DNA of 64,000 nt from Rubellimicrobium mesophilum DSM 19309 (GCF_000600335.2 NZ_KK088571.1:17501-81500); one strand, 5' to 3'. Counted from the stretch's first letter, positions 20,318 through 28,954 are shown. Notes: generated from the sequence alone by a model not told the origin. Program-made: numbers and translations.

Positions 20318-21285
20318 CCGAGCGGGAGCCTAACGCCCATCCTCTCCATCCCGAGCTGACGCTCGCCGGCCTGATGGCGGCCTTGCCCAACTGGGTGCGG
20401 CCCGACTCCGACCGAGAGGACTGGGTCGAGGTCCTCCGCGAGCGGCTTCCTGCAGCCATGGCCGCACAGCTCCTCCTCCCCCTGGTGCGGGCCGGAGAGC
20501 TCCGGCCTGACGGGCGCGCGTTGCTGCCCCGGGCCGACTGGGAGTGGCTTTGCGAGCGCCTCCTGACCCAGGCCCGAGCGGTCCTGGAGAGCCGAGATGC
20601 GCTCCTGCAGGCCGAGGCGGGCCCGCCCTTGGACGAGCTCGCGTGGTCGCCGCACGTCGAGGACTGGCGGGCGATGGATCTGGGCGTCGTGACGCCGCAC
20701 CTGGCGGGCCGGGTCGTGAGCCCGCGTCCGGGCGAGCCTGACGCGTTCGGCCCGAGGCCACTCATTGCCCTCGGACCGGGGGAAGCCTGGGCGCGACTGC
20801 TGGATGGCTGGGTGAGCCTCGGGCAACAGGACGACACGGTCACGGTCGAGGAGCTGCGAAGGCCGTTCCCACCCCGGCCCATGGACCCGGCCGAGACGGA
20901 GGCGAGGCTCGCCGATCTGCAACGCCGGATCGAGCGGCAAGTGGCAGACCTTGTGCCGCCATCAAGGAACAGTCCGAGCGCCGGGTTCATCTTGGAGCCG
21001 CTGGACGATCTGTCGCGCCCAGACCGGGACGGAAAGGGCGGGCACCGCGAGCCCGGTGAGGGCGCGGCCCGATCAGACCTGAGTAGGACCGGCGAGGCGC
21101 TGACTAGCGCAGAGCGGCTCATGGTGCGGGTCCACCGCATCTTTGGGGACGAGGTGCCGTTCTGGCTCCTGCGCCGCAACCTCTGGCTCGAGCGGGAGCG
21201 GCCCATCGATCTTTTCGCGAACGAGACGGACCGGGAGCGCCTGGCCGATCACCTGTCGGCCCTTGAGGCCGGGGTCTACCTGTGA
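20314..21285 (+). CDS. hypothetical protein with MbcA/ParS/Xre-like C-terminal domain
   Basis: 323 aa with a long helical N-terminal region. The C-terminal ~50 residues read FGDEVPFWLLRRNLWLERERPIDLFANETDRERLADHLSALEAGVYL in sequence order. This fits the DUF2384 pattern of antitoxins that bind RES-type toxins (W-L....L.g..PidLl.t..gr..v...L..ie.G.y). No RES-domain toxin is next to it. The gene following also has a related C-terminal pattern. The domain call is by pattern only. Confidence 0.6.
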   Translation: MTEREPNAHPLHPELTLAGLMAALPNWVRPDSDREDWVEVLRERLPAAMAAQLLLPLVRAGELRPDGRALLPRADWEWLCERLLTQARAVLESRDALLQAEAGPPLDELAWSPHVEDWRAMDLGVVTPHLAGRVVSPRPGEPDAFGPRPLIALGPGEAWARLLDGWVSLGQQDDTVTVEELRRPFPPRPMDPAETEARLADLQRRIERQVADLVPPSRNSPSAGFILEPLDDLSRPDRDGKGGHREPGEGAARSDLSRTGEALTSAERLMVRVHRIFGDEVPFWLLRRNLWLERERPIDLFANETDRERLADHLSALEAGVYL

Positions 21286-21296
21286 GGAAGCCAGCC

Positions 21297-21785
21297 ATGA
21301 GCGATGATCCCGAGGCGGACCGACCCGCCGGCACGCCGCCCTCTCACGCGGAGCAAAGGCTTCGGCAGGCCAACCTCCGGCTCCGCGCCGACCTCCTGCG
21401 CGAGATGCCGGTCCTCGACGTGGGAGGCCGGATGGGTCGTCCACATCAGGCGGGCGTTGGGGTGGGCGCGACGGAGGGCGTCGGGAGCGACGTGGACCCG
21501 GCGCAGTCGCTGTGGGCTTGGCTCGACGAACGACGCCTCTTCGGGGTCGAGTGGAAGAGCCGGGTGCTTGTTTCCGTGTTCCAGCTTGACGCCTCGGGCC
21601 AGCCGCGGGCCGTGGTGGGCGAGATCCTTACGCTGCTTCCGCAGGACATGACCGCTTGGCAGGTCGCGTTCTGGTTCGCCTCGGCCAATGGCTGGCTGGG
21701 CGGCGACTACCCTTGCGAGCGGCTCGACGACCGCGACGCCGTCCTACTGGCCGCGCGGCGGCTGGCCGAAGGCACCATAGGCTGA
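21297..21785 (+). CDS. hypothetical protein, second DUF2384-like C-terminus
   Basis: 162 aa starting MSDDPEADRPAG with GGAAG upstream. The C-terminal half reads LVSVFQLDASGQPRAVVGEILTLL, then DMTAWQVAFWFASANGWLGG and a final helix with VLLAARRLAEG. That order (FQFd..G.p..v..vL..L....W....WF...n..Lgg..P...L....V..AA) matches a common variant of the ParS/Xre toxin-binding domain. It lies 11 bases after a gene with the same kind of ending. Function in this operon is unknown. Confidence 0.58.
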   Translation: MSDDPEADRPAGTPPSHAEQRLRQANLRLRADLLREMPVLDVGGRMGRPHQAGVGVGATEGVGSDVDPAQSLWAWLDERRLFGVEWKSRVLVSVFQLDASGQPRAVVGEILTLLPQDMTAWQVAFWFASANGWLGGDYPCERLDDRDAVLLAARRLAEGTIG

Positions 21786-21865
21786 GGGGCCGACGATCCG
21801 GCCTCCCGGCCCCGCGAGCCTGACCCCCAACCCCGTTCCACTCGTCTCCAGCAGGAGCTCTCCCC

Positions 21866-22582
21866 ATGCGATCCCTCGACCTGTCCCCGCCCGTCCTCGA
21901 GATGATGGACGACTTTGCCGACCTGTTCGGCTCCGCGCCTCACAGCCCGCGCGAGACTCTCATGGCATTCGGTTTCTCCTGCGGCCCGGGCTGGCTGCCG
22001 CTCATCCAGGGGTGCCTGGCCAACCTCCGGCTCATCGTGGAGGAGGACGGCCTCGCCGATTTGCGGGTCATCCAGGTGAAGGAGAAGTACGGCCAGCTCA
22101 GGATCTACGCCAGCACGGGCAATGATCGCGTGTGGGAGCTCCTGCAGCTGGCCGAGGCCGCCTCGGGGCAGATCTGCGAGAACTGCGGCGGGCCCTCGCA
22201 GGTGGCCTGGAGGGGTGACTGGCTCACCACTCTGTGCCCGGTGTGCCTGCTGTCCCCCGACGTGCCCGAGCACTGGCGCGACCCGGATTGGGGGCCGGAG
22301 GAGGGGGAGGGGGTATCCCGCGTCACTTTGCCGGTCGCGCCCATTTCCGCCCAGGCGCTGGTGCAGGCGCTGGGGCGGCTCCCCCCGGAGATGGCCGTGG
22401 TGATCAAGGGCCCCTGGACCAACGAGCACCAGCCCGCGGGCGGGGTCGAGGTGATGCGTGTGGCGGCAGACCCGCGGCGCTTCCGGCGGGTGGCTGCGCC
22501 CCATGGCGGGCCCGGCTGGGACAGTAGAGAGGTGGCGGTGATCCGCCCCGCATCCTCGCAGGACAACGGAGAGACGCCATGA
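21866..22582 (+). CDS. hypothetical protein with zinc-ribbon-like segment
   Basis: 238 aa. An N-terminal module (GFSCGPGWLPLIQGCLANLRLI, then VIQVKEKYGQLRIYAS) is followed by ICENCGGP and LCPVCLL, two CxxC pairs that could bind zinc. I have seen this KEKYG-LR-Y...CE-CG arrangement in phage and plasmid proteins of unknown function. The C-terminal half is Pro/Gly-rich with a beta-like section (AQALVQALGRLPPEMAVVIKG). The stop overlaps the next start as ATGA. Confidence 0.62.
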   Translation: MRSLDLSPPVLEMMDDFADLFGSAPHSPRETLMAFGFSCGPGWLPLIQGCLANLRLIVEEDGLADLRVIQVKEKYGQLRIYASTGNDRVWELLQLAEAASGQICENCGGPSQVAWRGDWLTTLCPVCLLSPDVPEHWRDPDWGPEEGEGVSRVTLPVAPISAQALVQALGRLPPEMAVVIKGPWTNEHQPAGGVEVMRVAADPRRFRRVAAPHGGPGWDSREVAVIRPASSQDNGETP

Positions 22583-22749
22583 CCCCGCCCCACAACACCG
22601 ACCCTCGCGACAGCGGCCGCGAGGCGCTTGAGCAGCTCTGGGTCCTGGGCCAACGCCTCGCGCAGGCTTGGCGCGACCTCAGCGTCATGCTGCCCATCCA
22701 CCTGCCCGTCGAGCCTGAGAACCCGGCACTGGCCGAGACAGAGGGCTAA
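22579..22749 (+). CDS. 56-aa hypothetical protein
   Basis: A short frame starting MTPPHNTDPRDSGREALEQLW that overlaps the previous stop (ATGA) and ends with TAA at 22747-22749. One amphipathic helix is predicted by eye (REALEQLWVLGQRLAQAWRDL). Its coupling to the previous gene supports reality, and it is too short for a domain call. Confidence 0.5.
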   Translation: MTPPHNTDPRDSGREALEQLWVLGQRLAQAWRDLSVMLPIHLPVEPENPALAETEG

Positions 22750-22785
22750 GAGCCCCTGAACCTTTCGCTGGGCGATCTGGACCAG

Positions 22786-23148
22786 GTGCTCATTGACAGC
22801 TTCCTGTTCCGCCTGGGCGCCGTCCTAAGCGCGCTGGTCGAGGAGGCCGTGGAGGCCGTGTTGATCAGGGAGAGCGACCTGTTCGTCTCCATTCGCCTCA
22901 CGCACGACCTGCGGGACCTCGAGCACTGCGGGGTTATCCCCTCAGCCGACGAGATCCTCGCGATCCATGAGCGGATCCGGCATCACTTTCGCATCGCTAC
23001 GCTCAGGGGGGAGGACGGCGCGGATGCGCTGAACAGGGCGTGGGCGGATGGTCGAATGGTGCTGGACATGCTGGTCTGGCTGTCTCGGCACCTGCAGGAG
23101 CGGGAGCTCTTCCCAGGGCTCGCGGCCTTTGTCGAGACGCCGGCATGA
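22786..23148 (+). CDS. hypothetical helical protein
   Basis: 120 aa, mainly helical: FLFRLGAVLSALVEEAVEAVLIRES, then LEHCGVIPSADEILAIHERIRHHF. The stop overlaps the start of the metallophosphoesterase gene as ATGA. No known motif is seen. It is part of the same coupled operon. Confidence 0.55.
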   Translation: MLIDSFLFRLGAVLSALVEEAVEAVLIRESDLFVSIRLTHDLRDLEHCGVIPSADEILAIHERIRHHFRIATLRGEDGADALNRAWADGRMVLDMLVWLSRHLQERELFPGLAAFVETPA

Positions 23149-23947
23149 AGATCCTGTGCCTTGCCGACCTGCACGACGACTTCTCGGCCGAGGCGGGCCG
23201 CGACCCGTTTGCGGGCTGCGAAGACCTCCTAAAGGGCGTGGAAGCCCTCGTGCTCGCGGGCGATCTGGCCAACAAGCCGCAGGTGCGCTGGAAGCAGGCC
23301 CTCGCGCGGCTGCGAGCCCGGTTCGGGGATATTCCCGTCTTTGCCTTCCCGGGCATCCACGACTTCTACAACTGGCACATCGACCGACGAGGACACGACT
23401 GGCCGAGATCGCGGCCGAGTGGGGCGTGGTCTACGCCCAGAAGCGGGTGCTGCGCCTCGGCGCCACCCGCCTTCTCTGCTGCACGCTCTGGACCGATCTC
23501 GAGCTCGGGCCGGGGCGCGTGCGCAACGGCGAGGCTGTGGTACGGGTCATGAACGACTACCGAATGATGCGGCACGCGGGTGCGGGTTACCGGCGCGTCC
23601 GTCCGTCGGACTTGGTGGCCGTTCACCACGAGCACCGTGCCTGGCTTGAGGGGGAATTGGCCCAGCCCTGGGAGGGCCCAAGAATTGTGGTCACCCACCA
23701 CGTGCCCCACCCGGAGGTGCTGGGGTCCTACGCCGAGGGGGTGGACGCGGCATACGCCAGCGACCTGTCGGCCATCCTCAAGGAACTGCATGCCCCCAAT
23801 GTCTGGCTCTTCGGGCATGCGCATAATGCGCGAGACCTGCAGGTTGGGCGGATGGAGCTCCGCTGCGTCTCATTGGGCTACCCCGATGAGGTCGAGACGG
23901 AGGAGGCGGTCCGGGCCAGGATCGGGCGCGCGATCATGGACGTCTGA
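23145..23947 (+). pseudogene. calcineurin-like metallophosphoesterase, frameshifted
   Basis: The metal-binding motifs appear in the usual order: D-x-H as ADLHDD at the N-terminus, GDLAN, GIHD (normally GNHD/E), then in the next frame VTHHVPH and FGHAHN. The frame shift lies near 23390, between DFYNWHID and LAEIAAEWGVVYAQK. Family members hydrolyse phosphoesters, for example in nucleotides or nucleic acids. The Ile in place of the conserved Asn of GNHD is unusual and may mean altered or lost activity. It is the last gene before the IS66 insertion. Confidence 0.78.
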
Positions 23948-24020
23948 TCCTTGGCAGGCATGCCGCTCCTTGCGGCGTCCTGTCCCAACCAAGGTGTTCC
24001 CGAAGATCATCGGTACCGAA

Positions 24021-24028
24021 CTCCTGAA
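24021..24028. repeat. IS66 target-site duplication, left copy
   Basis: CTCCTGAA at 24021-24028 is repeated at 26392-26399, directly outside the element ends. Eight bases is the usual IS66 duplication length. Confidence 0.9.
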
Positions 24029-24048
24029 GTAAGCGTCCGGCCTGACCG

Positions 24049-25548
24049 CTATGACCGCCAGGACCAGGGCAGCAGCTCATCAATCCTTGTGATCTTGTAG
24101 TCGGGCAGGCGCGCCAGGGTGTCGGCGAGCCAGGCCAGTGGGTCGACGCCGTTGAGCTTGGCGGTTTCGATGAGTGTGTAGGCGATGGCGGCGGCGCGGC
24201 CGCCCGCCTCCGAGCCCACGAACAGGTAGTTCTTCCGGCCCAGGGCGACGGCGCGCATGCTCCGTTCGGCTGTGTTGTTGTCCAGCTCGAGGATGCCGTG
24301 CTCGAGATAGGGTCTGAGCCGTGTCATCCGGGCCAGCGCGTAGCGGATCGCTGTGGCGAGCGGGCTCTTGCCGGAGATGGCGGGGAGCTGGGCGGCGAGC
24401 CAGACCTCCAGGTCCTCGAAGATCGGCTTGGCCCTGGCCTGCCGGATCGCGGCCCGTCGGTCGGGCGGTGAGCCGCGGGCTTCGGCCTCGACGGCATAAA
24501 GCTGAGCGATGCGCCGGATCGCCTCTTCGGCGATGGCCGAGCCCTGAGAGCGATGCACGTCCACGAACTTGCGCCGCACGTGCGCCATGCAGGCGACCTC
24601 GCGGATCGTGCCGGCGCGGTAGAGTTCCTCGAAGCCGGCGTAGCCGTCGGCATGCATCCAGCCTGCGAAGCCGGCCAGGTGATCCTTGGGGTGCTGGCCT
24701 CGGCGGTCGCCGGAGAAGCGATACCAGGCCGCCGGGGGCGTGGTGCTGCCCCAGGGACGCTCATCACGGCCATAGGTCCAGAGCCGGGCCGTTTGCGTCT
24801 TGCCGGTGCCGGGGGCGAGCATACTCACGGGCGTGTCGTCCGCGAAGATCGCCTCACCCGCCCGCACGTGCCGCCCGATGGCGTCGGCCAAGGGCTCAAG
24901 CAGCGTGGTGGACTTGCCCACCCAGTCCGCCAGGGTCGAGCGGTCGAGGTCGAGGCCGTCGCGCTCGAAGATCTGGCTCTGCCTATAAAGAGGAAGGTGG
25001 TCGGCATACTTGCTCACCAGCACATGGGCGAGCAGGCCCGAACCGGGGCGCCCGCGCTCGATCGGGCGCGACGGCAGCGGTGCCTGGGTGAAGCGCTCGC
25101 AACCCGAGCAGGCCAGCCGGGGACGGACGATGCGGTTCACGACGAACCGGCCGGGAACGTATTCCAGCTCCTCGGTCGCGTCCTGGCCAACCCGGTGGAG
25201 CTTGCCACCACAGCTGATGCAGCAGTCGCCCTGTGGGGTGAGCTCAATCTCTTGGCGTGGGATGTGGTCCGGGATCGGGCGGCGCTTGGGCTTGTCCTTC
25301 TTTTCCACATCCGGCAGCCGCAGCCTGGCCGCCATTGCGGCCGAGGCGATCTCGCTGGTCTCGAGCGCCAGTTGCAACTGCTCGGCCGCCTCGGACGAGG
25401 CCCCAAACCGGTGCGCCCGATGTCCGGCAAGCTGATGCCGCAGCTTCTCGATCAGGAGCGCCTGCGCCTTCACCTCGACCAGCAGCCGCGCCGCAAAGGC
25501 CCGCAGGTCCTCAGGGTCGTGGGGCAGCGCGTGGGCCTCGTCCAGCAT
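24049..25548 (-). CDS. tnpC: IS66 transposase TnpC
   Basis: 499 aa, complete. The N-terminal leucine-zipper-like segment is followed by a zinc-finger region (CCISCGGKLHRVG, then LACSGCERF). The DDE catalytic domain follows (EAIFADDTPVSML, MHADGYAGFEELY, LDNNTAERSMRAVALGRKNYLFVGSEAGG). It ends just inside the left inverted repeat. It catalyses IS66 transposition together with the two small proteins encoded upstream. Confidence 0.95.
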   Translation of the reverse strand: MLDEAHALPHDPEDLRAFAARLLVEVKAQALLIEKLRHQLAGHRAHRFGASSEAAEQLQLALETSEIASAAMAARLRLPDVEKKDKPKRRPIPDHIPRQEIELTPQGDCCISCGGKLHRVGQDATEELEYVPGRFVVNRIVRPRLACSGCERFTQAPLPSRPIERGRPGSGLLAHVLVSKYADHLPLYRQSQIFERDGLDLDRSTLADWVGKSTTLLEPLADAIGRHVRAGEAIFADDTPVSMLAPGTGKTQTARLWTYGRDERPWGSTTPPAAWYRFSGDRRGQHPKDHLAGFAGWMHADGYAGFEELYRAGTIREVACMAHVRRKFVDVHRSQGSAIAEEAIRRIAQLYAVEAEARGSPPDRRAAIRQARAKPIFEDLEVWLAAQLPAISGKSPLATAIRYALARMTRLRPYLEHGILELDNNTAERSMRAVALGRKNYLFVGSEAGGRAAAIAYTLIETAKLNGVDPLAWLADTLARLPDYKITRIDELLPWSWRS

Positions 25549-25606
25549 AGCCGAAGCCTAACCAGTTGGTCCTGCCAAAGGAATCCCGCTCGCTCCCCTT
25601 TATCGC

Positions 25607-25954
25607 TTATCCGGCCGTCAGAGGCTGCCAGCTCCGCTGAGGCATCCGCCAGTCGATCCCTTCCAACAGCATTGCAAGCTGTGCCGGGGTCAGCGCCACC
25701 TTGCCCTCTGCCACCGAGGGCCAGACGAAGCGCCCCTTCTCCAAGCGCTTCATGAACAAACAAGCGCCTTGGCCATCCCACCAGATGACCTTGATCAGGT
25801 CTCCTCTTCGGCCGCGGAAGACGAAGAGATGGCCCGCGAACGGGTCCTGCTTCAGCATCGCCTCCGCCTGTGCCGCCAGGGCCGTGAAGCCGCGCCGCAT
25901 GTCGGTCACCCCGGCCGCCAGCCAGACCCGGGTGTTGCTGGGAACAGGGATCAC
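25607..25954 (-). CDS. tnpB: IS66 accessory protein TnpB
   Basis: 115 aa with the family's typical stretches [15 protein letters not shown] and [21 protein letters not shown]. This is the IS66 Orf2 protein, needed with TnpA and TnpC for full transposition. Its start overlaps the tnpA stop by four bases. It is unrelated to the Cas12-like TnpB of IS200/IS605. Confidence 0.95.
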   Translation of the reverse strand: MIPVPSNTRVWLAAGVTDMRRGFTALAAQAEAMLKQDPFAGHLFVFRGRRGDLIKVIWWDGQGACLFMKRLEKGRFVWPSVAEGKVALTPAQLAMLLEGIDWRMPQRSWQPLTAG

Positions 25955-26304
25955 GCCGAGAGCCCGCGAATGAGCCGAGCGAGAGCCTCGGGGTCGTAGG
26001 GGCCCGTGATCCGCAACCGGTGACCGTCCGCAAGGTCGATCTCGATCCTGCTCTCGATGGCGGGCACCGCAGGCTCAGGGCAGCCGCGTTCCGCGATGAT
26101 CTCCACAGGCAGGAAGGTGCTCGTCGCCTCCGGCGGGTCCCCCGGCGCGAACCGCGGATCCCTGAGCCAGGTAAAGACGAGGTTGGTGTTGGCGTTGTAG
26201 CGTCGCGCCACCTGGCTCACCGACATGCCGGGCACCCGCGTCTGCGCGCAGATCTCCCGCTTCTCCTCGTCCGACCAGACCCGCCGCTTCCGACCTCGCG
26301 CCAC
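25951..26304 (-). CDS. tnpA: IS66 accessory protein TnpA (HTH)
   Basis: 117 aa. The N-terminus [20 protein letters not shown] followed by [20 protein letters not shown] is the helix-turn-helix of IS66/IS3-type OrfA proteins. It overlaps tnpB by ATGA. It lies just inside the right inverted repeat and is intact. Confidence 0.93.
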   Translation of the reverse strand: MARGRKRRVWSDEEKREICAQTRVPGMSVSQVARRYNANTNLVFTWLRDPRFAPGDPPEATSTFLPVEIIAERGCPEPAVPAIESRIEIDLADGHRLRITGPYDPEALARLIRGLSA

Positions 26305-26391
26305 CCACGACCTCGATAATGTCCATCATCTGCAAACGGACACTATCGTCAGGCATCTCAGCTCGTTAGAGCAGCCAGACCGGACGCTTAC

Positions 26392-26399
26392 CTCCTGAA
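26392..26399. repeat. IS66 target-site duplication, right copy
   Basis: CTCCTGAA, identical to 24021-24028. It confirms the exact right boundary of the IS66 copy. Confidence 0.9.
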
Positions 26400-26506
26400 G
26401 GCACGGGCGCCTTGTTCACGAGGACGGCCTTGCCCTGCTTCGGGCGTGTCCTCAGTGGTTTTCGCAGCCCTGCTGGTGCTGGGTCCAGGCACTGGATCTA
26501 TGCGCA

Positions 26507-26697
26507 CCTAGACAGGCTTGCCGATGATCAGAGTGACCGCAGGGGGGCCGTCGAGCGTGCCCTCGAGCCGGTCACCCGGTCCAACGGGTCCTACCCTGGC
26601 CGAGGTGCCTGTCATCAGGAGGTCGCCTGGGCCTAGGCGGTAGTCGAGGAGCCTAGGGAACGGCCAAACATGTGGATCGGCAGGCTTCGGGACCCCT
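26507..26697 (-). pseudogene. C-terminal remnant of a fumarylacetoacetate-hydrolase-family protein
   Basis: Reading leftward from about 26697 gives PKPADPHVWPFPRLLDYRLGPGD and then LLMTGTSARVGPV, ending VTLIIGKPV before TAG at 26507-26509. The GDLLxTGTPxGVGP-like pattern and the final low-complexity strand are typical of FAH-family C-termini. The rest of the gene is missing. It is a decayed metabolic fragment next to the IS66 insertion. Confidence 0.62.
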
Positions 26698-26852
26698 TTA
26701 GGCGCCGAAGTGGTACTCCACTTCGCACCTCAATTTCCATTCTCGATCAAGGCACTGCTGGCCCTTCGCCGGGGTCCCAGTTGAAAGTCTAAAGGAGTTC
26801 AAGGGCGCGCCGATCCACAAGAGGCTCCAAGGCCTAAGCTTAGGAGGCGCTG

Positions 26853-28454
26853 TCACGCACACCGAGCTTGATGTCTTACTCGCTCGACCTCCGCACCGGA
26901 GGTGCGGTAACAATTGACTAACACTTCGCAGATGGCTTTAGCGATCTGCCGCGCTAGGAAGGGCGGCACGGCATTGCCGATCTGGCGGTACTGCTCGGTC
27001 CTGCCGCCAGCGAAGACGTAATTGTCTGGGAAGGTCTGGATACGTGCTGCCTCCCTGACGGTGAAGGCTCGGCACTGCATCGGGTCGGGGTGGATGAAGT
27101 AGTGGCCGTCCTTGGCGATGTGGCTGGTGACGGTGGTGGCTGGCTTTCCTGCGAGCTGCACGCGGAAGCGGTCCATGAACATCTTTCTGTCTCGGTTTTC
27201 ATGGCGGGGCTTCAGTAACTCGGAAAAATCCCTGAGCCTTGGCGACCAGTCCCGACGCTCGCCATAGACTGCCGTGAAGAGATAGCGCCCGAGGTCTTCG
27301 GCGATATGCGAGCGGGTCTCATGGTGGATGACCCGCGTCAGATCGGGCTTCCTGATCCATGCTCGCAGCTCGGGGTCGGATACTTCAAGCTCTCCCAGGT
27401 AGTCCGAACCGACGTGCTCCTGATGGCTGCCCAAGCCCTGCGATAGAAGCTCTGTGATCCTGTCCCGAATGTCCTCGGGAACAGCAGAATCCGAGAGGAT
27501 GCGCGCAGCCTGCCCCCTGACCCGGTCTCTCCATCCGTCGGTGCTGTCATCCGAACTGAGGCGGCTCCGGAGCGGCGGGAGGTCTCCGATCATGGACCAG
27601 CAGCTCGGAGCTGATGCCTTCTTAAGCTCGAGCGCGGCCAGAGCAGGCCTGTTGCCCTCTAGAAGGTCCCGTCGCACGCCCACCACGATTACTCGATGCC
27701 TAGTCTGCGGGACGCCGTGCTCCTCGGCATACACGAGGAAGTCCGATGCCTCGAACTCTGAGGCCTTCGTAGGCCGTAAGAGGTCAGACTGGAAGAGATC
27801 GGCTGAGCGAGGCGCGAGCGGGACCAGCTGGTAGCCGTCGCCGGCGCGCTCGAGATCGCGGAGCACCCGCCCGAAGATGCGCCCGCCGTCGATCCTGCTC
27901 GAGAGCAGCCCTTTGACGTTCTCCATCACGAAGACGGCCGGCCGGAGGCGCTCCAAGATCTCGACGTACTCGGTATAGAGGAAGTGGCGCTCATCCAGCT
28001 CTGCCACATAGTCCGTCTTGCCGCGGTTCCGCGCCCGTCCGACGACGGAGTAGGCCTGACAAGGTGGCCCGCCGATCAGGACCGTGTTCCCGTCGTACTC
28101 CTCCCTGAGCACGTCCAGGGTGTGCGCCAAACTCTCGAACACCCGTCCGTTCGCGAGCTTCAGGTGCCTGATCTCTTCCTCCACCAGCGCCCAGCGGTCC
28201 GGGTTCAGCCTCCTCATGGCCTCCTCGGGGAAGCTGTCGCCCGAGTTGAGGGCCTCGTAGTACTCAGGCGGGAAGCCGTCCTCGAAGGAGCGCAGAAACG
28301 CCCGGAGCCGGAGAGTGCGCACCGCGTACTTGTCCATCTCCACCGACAGGCGGATCCGCATGCTGCCCCCGTCCTCGGCTCCGGCCGCAGCGAAGCCCTC
28401 GCCCAGACCTCCTGGACCGGCAAACAGATCGACGACACCTATCTTGCCGGACAT
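26853..28454 (-). CDS. DNA (cytosine-5-)-methyltransferase
   Basis: 533 aa starting MSGKIGVVDLFAGPGG at 28454 (GAGGAG seven bases upstream; an in-frame GTG two codons earlier is less likely). Motif I DLFAGPGGLGEGF, motif IV GGPPCQAYS with the catalytic Cys, motif VI ENVKG, motif VIII QTRHRVIVVG and motif X QIGNAVPPFLARQIA are all present. The target-recognition region between VIII and X is long. It is divergent from a Vsr endonuclease 56 bp away, a classic Dcm/Vsr arrangement. No restriction enzyme is adjacent. It could also serve as a self-modification enzyme for the defence genes downstream. Confidence 0.93.
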   Translation of the reverse strand: MSGKIGVVDLFAGPGGLGEGFAAAGAEDGGSMRIRLSVEMDKYAVRTLRLRAFLRSFEDGFPPEYYEALNSGDSFPEEAMRRLNPDRWALVEEEIRHLKLANGRVFESLAHTLDVLREEYDGNTVLIGGPPCQAYSVVGRARNRGKTDYVAELDERHFLYTEYVEILERLRPAVFVMENVKGLLSSRIDGGRIFGRVLRDLERAGDGYQLVPLAPRSADLFQSDLLRPTKASEFEASDFLVYAEEHGVPQTRHRVIVVGVRRDLLEGNRPALAALELKKASAPSCWSMIGDLPPLRSRLSSDDSTDGWRDRVRGQAARILSDSAVPEDIRDRITELLSQGLGSHQEHVGSDYLGELEVSDPELRAWIRKPDLTRVIHHETRSHIAEDLGRYLFTAVYGERRDWSPRLRDFSELLKPRHENRDRKMFMDRFRVQLAGKPATTVTSHIAKDGHYFIHPDPMQCRAFTVREAARIQTFPDNYVFAGGRTEQYRQIGNAVPPFLARQIAKAICEVLVNCYRTSGAEVERVRHQARCA

Positions 28455-28510
28455 GGGCACTCCTCGGGAACGTGTCCTGTATAGCGGGCGCTGGGAGGGT
28501 ATCCAGACGC

Positions 28511-28954
28511 ATGGTCGACATTGTCACGCCGGATGTCCGGTCCCGTAACATGGCTGCCATACGGGGGCAGGACACGAAACCAGAGCTCCTGCTGCGACAA
28601 GCCCTGCACGCCCGCGGGCTGCGCTACCGCCTCCACGCCCGCAACCTGCCCGGTAGGCCGGACCTAGTCTTCCCGCGCCACCATGCTGTTCTGTTCGTGC
28701 ATGGCTGCTTCTGGCACCGCCACCCGGGATGTCCGAAGGCCACCACACCTGCCACACGGCCGGAGTGGTGGCAGAGGAAGTTCGACGGCAACGTCGAGCG
28801 GGACCGACAGCAGATGGATCGCCTCATCGCCGCCGGTTGGCGAGTCGGCATCGTCTGGGAATGCGCACTGGGCAGAAAGGCCGATGGGGCGCTGATCGAC
28901 AGGGTCGAGGCCTTCATCCGGCATGGGCGAGACCTTCGGGCGGAGTGGCCGTAG
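28511..28954 (+). CDS. vsr: very-short-patch mismatch repair endonuclease (Vsr)
   Basis: 147 aa starting MVDIVTPDVRSRNMAAIRGQ, the characteristic Vsr opening. The catalytic core has GRPDLVFPRHHAVLFVHGCFWHRHPGC, with the Asp and His residues and Cys/His zinc ligands in place. The end VGIVWECAL is also typical. Vsr nicks next to T:G mismatches that arise when 5-methylcytosine deaminates, so it protects the sites of the divergent methyltransferase from mutation. Confidence 0.95.
   Translation: MVDIVTPDVRSRNMAAIRGQDTKPELLLRQALHARGLRYRLHARNLPGRPDLVFPRHHAVLFVHGCFWHRHPGCPKATTPATRPEWWQRKFDGNVERDRQQMDRLIAAGWRVGIVWECALGRKADGALIDRVEAFIRHGRDLRAEWP

Larger units (their letters stand above)
24029..26391. 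mobile_element. complete IS66-family insertion sequence
   Basis: Terminal inverted repeats begin GTAAGCGTCCGG at 24029 and at the complement ending 26391, with a second match after it (left CTGACCGCT, right CTGGCTGCT). The element carries the standard tnpA, tnpB, tnpC set, all intact and leftward. Together with the perfect 8-bp target duplication this points to a recent insertion. Confidence 0.93.

Noticed and set aside
24001..26420. IS66 interrupting a recognisable gene
   Set aside because: Joining the flanks across the duplication (24028 to 26400) gives no protein I can identify on either strand.
26412..26636. A 74-aa plus-strand frame next to IS66
   Set aside because: Its opposite strand carries a clear FAH-family C-terminus; the plus frame is the shadow.
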